From contig DCQY01000018.1 of assembly GCA_002323995.1 (NCBI GenBank), positions 12,343 to 40,535 on the forward strand: DNA of 28,193 nucleotides, read 5' to 3'. The notes under the pieces were generated by a model. It was not told the DNA's origin, searched no databases, and saw only the letters and a program-made list of their open reading frames with translations. The DNA comes from Akkermansiaceae bacterium UBA1506 (GTDB lineage: Bacteria > Verrucomicrobiota > Verrucomicrobiia > Verrucomicrobiales > DEV007). This document shows, piece after piece, positions 17,098-24,155 of the stretch. Every line of letters begins with the position of its first letter. The first letter of the stretch is position 1. Made by a program: the position numbers and the translations under genes.

Positions 17098-18435
17098 TCA
17101 GGGCTGATATTTATCAAACCACTCTTGAACCTTGACGCCTGGATGAGGGTTTTTCGGAATGAACTTGGACAGCTCTTTCTTGATTGAAGCATGCTCAGGA
17201 TTGTCGGCTTCGTTAGTCCATTCGTTGGGATCCTCTTGGTGATGATAGAGTTCCTCGGAGCCGTCCTCGTAGCGGATGTAGCGCCAGTCTCTGGATCGGA
17301 TCGAGGTGTTGGCCTCACCGTAGAAGGAAATGGCGGGAGCACGTTCAGCCTTGGGATCGTAGAGCTGGGGCTTGATGGAATTTCCATCGAGGAAGTCCGG
17401 AACCTCCAGACCGGCGAGATCTACGAGAGAGGGATAGACATCAATGAGGCTGACGGGCTCAAGATTGACGGCTCCGGCCTCTGCGCCGGGTGCCCGGACA
17501 ATGAAGGGCACCTTCAAAGTCTGCTCCCAGATGGCACCTTTGCACCAGTGTTTCTTCTCTCCAAGGTGCCAGCCGTGGTCACTTGTCAGCATGACGACGG
17601 TGTCGCGACCGCGAGGGTTGTTCTCCAATTCTTCGAGAAAGCGTCCAATCTGGGCGTCAACGAATGCGACGGATGCGAGGTAAGCCTGGAGCGTTTCGTG
17701 CCAGAGTTCGCGTTTGACGATGTCCTCGTGGTCACTGAGACCGTTGTGCATGTTCTTGTGGGCGTGGGAACGAGCCAGCTTGCGGGCGAATTCCGGCATG
17801 TCATCCCAATCATCGCCTTCGGTGGGTTCTGCGGGGAGTTGGATGGAATCAATGGGAAATTTGTTGAACCAGGGCGCCGGCACCTGGAGCGGGCGATGCG
17901 GGCGAAAAAAGCCGACCGACATGAAGAGCGGCTTGTCGGTTTCTGCGTTCCACTCATCGATAGCCCAACTGGCGACTTTGTAGTCGCTCATCTCTTCGTC
18001 CGTGGCTTCGAGGGCATAACCGTCAGCCGGAGAACCGTAGGCGTTGAAGGTGTCTTCGCCTTTCGGAGGCTTTGGATCCTTCGGGCGCGCAAGGAGAGAA
18101 TCGCCGTGCTTGCCGGGATTGCCGTGGAACACCTTGCCGCCGCTGGCGACGCGGTAGCCATTCTCCATGAAGAACTGCTGCATCGTGGGCGTCTCGATCT
18201 TCGTCTCTTCCTTGAATTTGGCGTTGAAGTAGGTCCCGGTATTCGAGGCGTAGACCCCGTGGTTTAGGCTGGTACGCGAGGGGCGACACTGCGGGGAGTT
18301 GCAGTAGGCGTGGTGGAAGGCCATGCCGCTCTCAGCCAGGGCGTCGATGTTGGGCGAAATTGCGTTGGGGTGTCCGCCGAGGTAGCCTAGGTAGTCGTTG
18401 AGGTCATCGACGATGATGAAAACGACGTCGGGTTG
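17098..18435 (-). other. Domain 3 of the triple fusion: iduronate-2-sulfatase-like, CRPSR
   Basis: Residues ~979-1423. The formylglycine cysteine codon is at 18286-18288 within a canonical CRPSR. HLGEKKHWCKGAIWEQTL and YRPH-type FRPHRPL place it next to the single sulfatase encoded at 15645-17063. This is the one domain of the fusion with a fully canonical motif. Confidence 0.85.
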
Positions 18436-21369
18436 CTCGTTAGCATTTTTGCTCTTTGCGGCTTCTGCAGTGGCGTTTACTTTTGCCTTGGCTTTGGCAC
18501 GAGGTGAATCGGCTTTTTCGGGAGAAGCGGCTGGCTTCTTCTTGGTTCTTCCGGAAGGCCGTTGCACCGGCCCAACATCTTTCATCGCCGGGCCGTTTTG
18601 CGCGACCAGCGCATCGGTACGTTTGCGCATGCGCTTGAGGTGGGGATGCTCTTCCTCAGCATCAGCAAGATTGACCAGTTGGTCAGGATCTTTCTGCAGG
18701 TCGTAAAGGAATTCCTGAGGCGCTTTATCGGTGCCGTCGAGGAAGTAGCGCGCGTAGCTCATGTGCCGGCCTCGAACGCCTTCCCAGCGGGGAATACTTC
18801 CGGGAACCGCGAGGAACTCGCAGAGAAAGTCGGTGCGCCAGTCACTCACCTTATCGCCGCGAAGGAGCGGAGCGAGGCTGCGACCGGTGTGAGTGTCAGG
18901 GGTGGGGAGACCGGCCAGTTCGATGAGGGAGGTACCGACATCGCTGTTCAACGCCATCTCCGAGAGAACGCGTCCCTGCTTGGCCTTGGGTAGGCGGGGA
19001 TCGTAGACCACGAGTGGGACGCGCAGCGACTGATCGTAGTGGGTCCACTTGCCGGCGAAACCGCGATCACCGAGGTAGTAACCGTTGTCAGCGGTGTAAA
19101 CGATGATGGTGTTATCGGCGAGGCCCTGTCCTTCAAGCTGCTCGACGAGGCGGCCGACGACATGGTCGATGCCACTGACCATACGGAAGTAGGCCCGCAT
19201 GTTAGTCTGGTATTTCTCCGGCGTGTCCCAGCGCCAGAAGAAGCGCTGACGATTGATGGATTCCTTGAGGAATTGGGGCTGTGCCTCGTAGATCGCCGGA
19301 TCATTGAGCGGCGGCAGGGGCATTTCCTGATCCTCATACATCCCGTCGGTTACCTTGGGCCAGGGGAAGTGACCGATGCCGGGGCGCTTGTCACCGTCCT
19401 CGGCGTGGGTGGCATTGAAGCTGATCTGGAGGCAGAAGGGCTGTTCCTTGGGTTGCTCCTTGATGAAGTCGATGCCCCAGTCGCCGAGAATCTGCGTTTC
19501 GTGACGCGTGCTGCCGTCCTCCATCTCTTTGAAGTAGGGCCTGCGTCCGATCCCCTCCCGCACATCCCACATCTGAGCGGCGGATTCGCCGTCGATGGTG
19601 ACGTGTTCCTTGCCAAGGTGGCCGGTTCGGTAGCCAGCATCCTTTAACACAGCGAAGAAGGAAGTTGCGCAGAGTTCCGGATCGAGCGGACCCGGCTTGG
19701 CCCGGTAGAGGTGCCGACGCTCGTAGGTGCTGGTGAAGAGGCAGGACCGGCCCACCCAGCAGGTGGAGGTGGAAACAAAAGCGTTCTCGAAGCGCACCCC
19801 TTCGTCGGCGAGGCGATCGATGTTCGGGGTCTTGACGATGGGATGTCCTGCGCAACCGAGGGTGTGGTCGCGCTGGTCGTCTGCGTAGAGCAGAAGGATG
19901 TTGGGGCGGTCGACGTTCTTGTCAGGGGCAGCTGCTTGTTCCTTGGCGGCTGCCCCGTTACCCTTTCCCTTTGGGTTGCCCTTGGCTTTCCTGGGGGTTC
20001 TTTCTTTTGGAGTGACCTCTGTGACTTTTCCGACCTGGCGTTGGTCAGCCAGATACCATTCCTCAAGCAGAGCGCTGAGAGCCTCGACCTTTTCGGGTTG
20101 GTTGGCGGCCAGGTTAGTGGCTTCGTTGGGGTCCTTTTTGAGGTTGTAGAGTTGAGCTTCGCCACCGCTTGGCGGGTATTTCATTTTACCCGGTGCGCCG
20201 TCGTAGGTCAGCAGCAGCTTTTCGTTGCCCTTGATGACCCAGCGGTAGAGCAGGGACGCTTGAGGATTTTTGATGTCGGCAATGTCGTGAGCAAACGACT
20301 CGCCGTAAATGGTGTCGCGATCGATGGCGTCACCGCTCTTCAGTTCAGAGAGCACGTTGAGTCCGGGGAAATCGTGTGGCGCGTCGGCACCGGCAGCCGC
20401 CAGGATAGTGGGGACGATATCCAGCGAGGTGGAAAGCTCGGGGCGGTCCGCAGCGGGAATAGTGCCTGGCCAGCGGAACATAATAGGGTTGCGCGTGCCT
20501 CCTTCGTTGGGGCTGCGCTTGGAGCGTTCCGCGTAGCTGCCGGTCTCGGCCTGAATCCAGCCGTTGTCAGTCACGTAAATAACGAGGGTATCTTGGGCGA
20601 TACCCGCGTCATCAAGTTTCTCCATCAAGAGTCCCACGGTGTCGTCGAGGCGCTCGACGTTGGCGTAGTACTTGGCGACGCGTTCGTGAACGCCTTTGGC
20701 CTCGTACTTGGCTGCCAGTTCTTCGGTCGGATCATGCGGGGTGTGAGGAAGGAAGGGGGCATACCATACAAAGAAAGGTTTTTCGCCTTCGACGGAGCGG
20801 TCGATGAAGTCGAAGATCGGTTCCATTCCCTGGCGCCCGATCTTGAGACCGTCGTCCCCGTGGCGGCCACCCTTGTCGGGATAACCACGAGTCATGCCCT
20901 CAGTGAAACCACCGCGCTGGTAGGAACCTTCCCACCACTTGCCGCTCTGGTGGCTGACATAACCTTTCTCACCGAGCCATTTGGCGACGGTACCGATCCT
21001 ATCGACGTTGGAGATGAGTAACTCTCTGGCGCTTTTGCCGGCTTTTTCGGCGTGAGCCTTATTTTCGGGCGTCGCTGCAGGATCGTTGCCTGTGATCCTG
21101 TTCTGGTGAGAGTAGAGTCCGGTCGCAAGCGTCATCAGGGCAGGACGACAGAGGGCAGTTGGGACATAGCCACGCTTGAAAAGCGCACTCTCTGACGCGA
21201 GTTGATCGAGATGAGGCGTCTCAATGTGGGGGTGCCCCATGAAGCCGTAATCAGTGTAGCTGTGATCGTCGGATAGAATTAGGACGACGTTGGGAGGTTT
21301 GGCTTCAGTCGCCTGAAGCATGACTCCGCCAAAGAGAACGGCGACCAGAGATTTGACGAGTGATTTCAT
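17098..21369 (-). CDS. Three-sulfatase fusion protein (1423 aa)
   Basis: One uninterrupted frame from ATG 21369 (signal peptide MKSLVKSLVAVLFGGVMLQA to about residue 23); an earlier ATG at 21411 adds 14 residues before the signal. Domain 1 (about 24-455) has LSDDHSYTD, CRPAL with Cys74 (Leu replaces the FGly Arg), GKWWEG (K144, Trp146 for His), YVTDNGW and LYNLKKDPNEATNLA. A Lys/Ala/Pro linker (~456-486, RKAKGNPKGKGNG) follows. Domain 2 (487-925) has YADDQRDH, CWVGR with Cys537, GKEH, YTADNGYYLGD and LYDLQKDPDQLVNLAD. A second linker follows (~926-978, RAKAKAKVNATAEAAK). Domain 3 (979-1423) has IVDDLNDYLG, CRPSR with Cys1028, GGKVFHG, FRPHRPL and SDHGWHLGEKKHWCK, which is iduronate-2-sulfatase-like. 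All three domains are full length with no internal signal peptide. It would act as an exported chain carrying three different specificities. Confidence 0.93.
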   Translation of the reverse strand: MKSLVKSLVAVLFGGVMLQATEAKPPNVVLILSDDHSYTDYGFMGHPHIETPHLDQLASESALFKRGYVPTALCRPALMTLATGLYSHQNRITGNDPAATPENKAHAEKAGKSARELLISNVDRIGTVAKWLGEKGYVSHQSGKWWEGSYQRGGFTEGMTRGYPDKGGRHGDDGLKIGRQGMEPIFDFIDRSVEGEKPFFVWYAPFLPHTPHDPTEELAAKYEAKGVHERVAKYYANVERLDDTVGLLMEKLDDAGIAQDTLVIYVTDNGWIQAETGSYAERSKRSPNEGGTRNPIMFRWPGTIPAADRPELSTSLDIVPTILAAAGADAPHDFPGLNVLSELKSGDAIDRDTIYGESFAHDIADIKNPQASLLYRWVIKGNEKLLLTYDGAPGKMKYPPSGGEAQLYNLKKDPNEATNLAANQPEKVEALSALLEEWYLADQRQVGKVTEVTPKERTPRKAKGNPKGKGNGAAAKEQAAAPDKNVDRPNILLLYADDQRDHTLGCAGHPIVKTPNIDRLADEGVRFENAFVSTSTCWVGRSCLFTSTYERRHLYRAKPGPLDPELCATSFFAVLKDAGYRTGHLGKEHVTIDGESAAQMWDVREGIGRRPYFKEMEDGSTRHETQILGDWGIDFIKEQPKEQPFCLQISFNATHAEDGDKRPGIGHFPWPKVTDGMYEDQEMPLPPLNDPAIYEAQPQFLKESINRQRFFWRWDTPEKYQTNMRAYFRMVSGIDHVVGRLVEQLEGQGLADNTIIVYTADNGYYLGDRGFAGKWTHYDQSLRVPLVVYDPRLPKAKQGRVLSEMALNSDVGTSLIELAGLPTPDTHTGRSLAPLLRGDKVSDWRTDFLCEFLAVPGSIPRWEGVRGRHMSYARYFLDGTDKAPQEFLYDLQKDPDQLVNLADAEEEHPHLKRMRKRTDALVAQNGPAMKDVGPVQRPSGRTKKKPAASPEKADSPRAKAKAKVNATAEAAKSKNANEQPDVVFIIVDDLNDYLGYLGGHPNAISPNIDALAESGMAFHHAYCNSPQCRPSRTSLNHGVYASNTGTYFNAKFKEETKIETPTMQQFFMENGYRVASGGKVFHGNPGKHGDSLLARPKDPKPPKGEDTFNAYGSPADGYALEATDEEMSDYKVASWAIDEWNAETDKPLFMSVGFFRPHRPLQVPAPWFNKFPIDSIQLPAEPTEGDDWDDMPEFARKLARSHAHKNMHNGLSDHEDIVKRELWHETLQAYLASVAFVDAQIGRFLEELENNPRGRDTVVMLTSDHGWHLGEKKHWCKGAIWEQTLKVPFIVRAPGAEAGAVNLEPVSLIDVYPSLVDLAGLEVPDFLDGNSIKPQLYDPKAERAPAISFYGEANTSIRSRDWRYIRYEDGSEELYHHQEDPNEWTNEADNPEHASIKKELSKFIPKNPHPGVKVQEWFDKYQP
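18595..19911 (-). other. Domain 2 of the triple fusion: S1 sulfatase with CWVGR
   Basis: Residues ~487-925. The cysteine codon is at 19759-19761 in TSTCWVGRSC, where Val stands at the usual Pro position and the Arg is retained. GHLGKEH supplies the Lys/His pair, and ADNGYYLGDRGFAGKWTHYD with LRVPLVV the late metal/sulfate site. Confidence 0.82.
20005..21300 (-). other. Domain 1 of the triple fusion: S1 sulfatase with CRPAL and GKWWEG
   Basis: Residues ~24-455. The cysteine codon is at 21148-21150 in TALCRPALMTLATGLYSHQ. The recognition Arg at +4 is Leu, and the His of GKWHLG is Trp. The remaining fold motifs (SDDHSY, PFLPHTPHDP, TDNGW, NEGGTRNPIMFRWPG) are intact, so it looks like a specialised subfamily rather than decay. 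Confidence 0.82.
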
Positions 21370-21487
21370 AGTTAAGGGAGGTGGAAAGTGACTGGCAGCA
21401 TAGGTAGCCATTTTGTCACTAATACTTCAATCACAACTAGTCGGAAATTCTGCCGTTATACTTAATGCATGATCGCGTCATGCCCCG

Positions 21488-21640
21488 GTGAAACTTTTAT
21501 TATTCGACTTCAATCCGGGTGACAGTCTTGACTTTTTGATCGCTGTTTCAGGCAATCCTGCTGTTCAACAGGGCGCTTTATCCATCATCGAAGCAGCACC
21601 ATTCTCTACCGACCTCTTTACCCTCTTTAAAGTTTACTGA
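21488..21640 (+). CDS. Small possible ORF, 50 aa, unknown
   Basis: A GTG-started frame of 50 residues (VKLLLFDFNPGDSLDFL at its start, DLFTLFKVY at its end). It fills most of the gap between the fusion gene and the next minus-strand gene, whose stop it overlaps by 7 bp. Residue composition is protein-like, but there is no domain, no Shine-Dalgarno and no ATG. It may be a gene remnant or chance. Confidence 0.15.
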   Translation: MKLLLFDFNPGDSLDFLIAVSGNPAVQQGALSIIEAAPFSTDLFTLFKVY

Positions 21641-22599
21641 ATTGGGGTGTAGATACTGGACATATCCAATTCTGTGAGAGTCGGCGACCTCCCGGCTTTG
21701 TCAGGATAGTTTTCATCGAAGAGTTCACTCATGACTTCATTGATCTGCTGCTTATGCCTGACAAGGGAGGTGCCGGCACCGGGACCTCCCGAAGACATGA
21801 GGTTGATGAGAACCAGTTGATTGTCCAGGATTAGAAAGACGGGGTTGGCGGAATCGTTAGCTTCTACCTCTTTATAGAATTCTCGTCGCTGCCGATCGGA
21901 GGGGGCTTGCATAAAGTTACGGAAAATGCCCGGCTCATGCTCGTAATCAAAAGCGCTAATTTCAGTGACGATCGCGCGTTCATGGATGTCGAACGCTAAA
22001 AGCGGCAATCCCCTCGGATTGCCAAGGTAGGTTTTCCAATCGTCTGGCAGCACCTTGACTGGAGTGATGGAGTCGGGCAAAGGAGAATCCAGCAGAGCGA
22101 TGGAAATATCGGGGTAGACGGTGCCCGAAGCTTTGAAGTGATAGGAGGCGATAATGACCGGCTTGGGAGTGATAACATTGTCATCTTTGTCGATCAGGAC
22201 AAGGTATTCTCCTACGTTGGGGAAGCTGTGTGACGAACCGATCACATGCCAAGGACTGAGCACGGTGACCGCTTGCGCCATTCCAAAGCCGTGCCCGTAG
22301 GGTGCCGGATCGTTGAAGGGTGACACGCCAGTCAGATCAAGGTCTGATCCCCAGCAATTGCCGCTTCGCTTCCAGGGATTTTCATCCTCTGAAAACACGT
22401 GAGGAACGTCCGTGTAAACCATCCAATCCGTCAAATTTGATTTTCCGGCAATTCTTGAATCAACTGCCTCGGCAGCCTCCTCTGGAGCGAAGCGAGGGCT
22501 GTTTTCTGCGCGCGCGGGTGCTGCCGAAATAAGTAGCCACACCGCGCTTGCGAAGGCGATGACTGTTGCACTTGATCGGATGGAAGGATTCAATGTCAT
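21634..22599 (-). CDS. Secreted trypsin-fold protein, possibly degenerate serine peptidase
   Basis: 321 residues from ATG 22599; a GTG at 22623 would add eight residues before the signal peptide, which spans about 1-31 (ATVIAFASAVWLLISAAPARA). The chain carries signs of a chymotrypsin-like double barrel in the right order. These are TVLSPWHVIGSSHSFP (H118 or H124 at the catalytic-His position), TVYPDISIALLDSPLP (D164, like the DIALL motif) and EANDSANPVFLILDNQLVLI (S250). The usual GDSGGP is NDSANP, so both flanking glycines that shape the oxyanion hole are changed. SSGGPGAGTS follows. I do not recognise a named family. It lies between two multi-sulfatase genes on the same strand. It may be a divergent peptidase, perhaps processing the long linkers, or a non-catalytic binding protein. 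Confidence 0.6.
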   Translation of the reverse strand: MTLNPSIRSSATVIAFASAVWLLISAAPARAENSPRFAPEEAAEAVDSRIAGKSNLTDWMVYTDVPHVFSEDENPWKRSGNCWGSDLDLTGVSPFNDPAPYGHGFGMAQAVTVLSPWHVIGSSHSFPNVGEYLVLIDKDDNVITPKPVIIASYHFKASGTVYPDISIALLDSPLPDSITPVKVLPDDWKTYLGNPRGLPLLAFDIHERAIVTEISAFDYEHEPGIFRNFMQAPSDRQRREFYKEVEANDSANPVFLILDNQLVLINLMSSGGPGAGTSLVRHKQQINEVMSELFDENYPDKAGRSPTLTELDMSSIYTPIQ

Positions 22600-22847
22600 T
22601 TTGCTAGAGAAAGACCGGGTCACAAGGCTCAGAAGCCAAAAGCAATAATAAGAATGAGCCTATTGGAGTGCGAAGGCAAGAACAGGGAAGGTCAGAATAA
22701 TTGTCTCCGAACCGCGCCTTTACCTTCTGCTCCTTTGTCCCTACTCATCCACAAACTTGCTTGCTGCTGGCGGGAACAGGCCTAGCCAAAGTTATAGCGA
22801 GTTGAATGAGTTTTTCCTTTGATGGTGAATGGGTTGGAATTGATCCG

Positions 22848-24155
22848 TCACTTCGCTCCCTTCTGCGGTCGGGGCACGTCTTCAAAGGCAAGGCCTGTAG
22901 CGTCCACTTCCTCTTCCCATTGCTCAAGGAGTTCACTGAGTGTTTTAAGCATTTCCGGATTGGACTCTGCCAGATTGTTCTCCTCGGCAATGTCGTCCTT
23001 TAGATCGTAAAGGGCCTGCTGGTAGCGATTTGATCCGACTGGTTTGTAGGTGCGCAGATATTTCCAATCGCCCCGACGGACTGCTGACTGTCGGATGCTG
23101 TTTTCACCGCGGTGCACGGTAATGTTCCGGCGGCGGAAGAAGAGGGGGCGATCGCTGGACAACTCTTCAGTTCCGTTCAGGGCGGGGATTAGGTCCACTC
23201 CGTCAAAAGGCTTGTCAGGGTAGGCGGCGGCCCCTCCAGCGGCAGCAATGGTGGCGGTGAGGTCATATGCGGTCACTGGCGTTTCGTAAACTTTTCCTTC
23301 GGGCAGGACACCCGGCCAGCGAAGAATGAGGGGAACTCGAACCCCGCCTTCGTTGAGACTCTGCTTGGCGCCTCCGAGCGGAAGGTTTCGGGCGACGGCC
23401 TGTTCGCCACCGTTGTCGCTGGTCAGGATGACGAGAGTGTTGTCGGCTAGGTTTTGCTCCTCGAGCGTTTGTAGGACGCGACCCACTTCAAGGTCGAGTC
23501 GTTCGATCATCTTAATCAGGGTGGGACGATTCTTTTCCTGAGGCTTATCCATCGGTACATCCGGGTCCTGAATTGGGGTGTGCGGCGCCTGGAACGGCAG
23601 GAAGATGAAGAAGGGCTTTTGGTTCTGCGCCTCGATGACCTTGAGTGCTTCATCGGCAAAGACGGTATCGCACCAGGTGCCGACGCGATCCGGATAGGGT
23701 TCACCATCTTTGTACATGTCCAGTTCCCCGCCTCGAATCAGCCTGTGAGTGTAGAAGTCATGGTTGAGGTGCAGGCCGACCCATGAATCAAAACCAAAGT
23801 CATTGGCGCGGCGGCGCTCGAGGTTGGACACGTTCCATTTTCCAAAGCAGAAGGTCTCATAGCCGACGCCCTGAAGTAATTGTCCGATGGTGGGGTGGTC
23901 TTCCGGCGTCAGGCTAGGGGAGCCTCCGCCGTAGTAGTCTTCGTAGGTGTCGCCAAAGCGGTGGGGGTAGCGACCGGTCAGGATGGCGGCCCGACTTGGG
24001 GAGCAAACGGGGAAGGCGGAATAGCCATCGGTAAAGCGAACACCTTCCGCGGCGAGTCTGTCCATATTAGGTGTTTCGGCATCTGGACTACCGTAGCATC
24101 CAAGCTCTCCGTAACCGAGGTCATCGGCAAGAATTAATATAATGTTAGGTTCATT
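22848..24155 (-). other. Domain 2 of the double fusion: S1 sulfatase with GKWNV
   Basis: Residues 689-1123. The Cys codon is at 24003-24005 (CSPSR). The His of the GKWHLG motif is Asn796 (codon 23832-23834); Lys794 is retained. The remaining motifs are intact, including DAETPNMDRLAAEGVRFTDGY and SDNGGEQAV. Confidence 0.82.

Noticed and set aside
17064..17387. N-terminal extension of the sulfatase at 15645 by 108 residues
   Set aside because: It overlaps the end of the triple-fusion gene in another frame, is Ser/Pro/Arg-rich, and the real signal peptide begins at ATG 17063.
17191..18267. Plus-strand open frame (358 codons) opposite domain 3 of the triple fusion
   Set aside because: Antisense shadow of a well-supported domain; no motif or signal peptide.
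19711..21021. Long plus-strand open frame (436 codons) opposite the triple fusion
   Set aside because: It is the complement of sulfatase domain 1 and part of domain 2, whose GC-rich codon usage removes stops on the other strand. The translation has no recognisable domain, while the minus strand carries full catalytic motifs.
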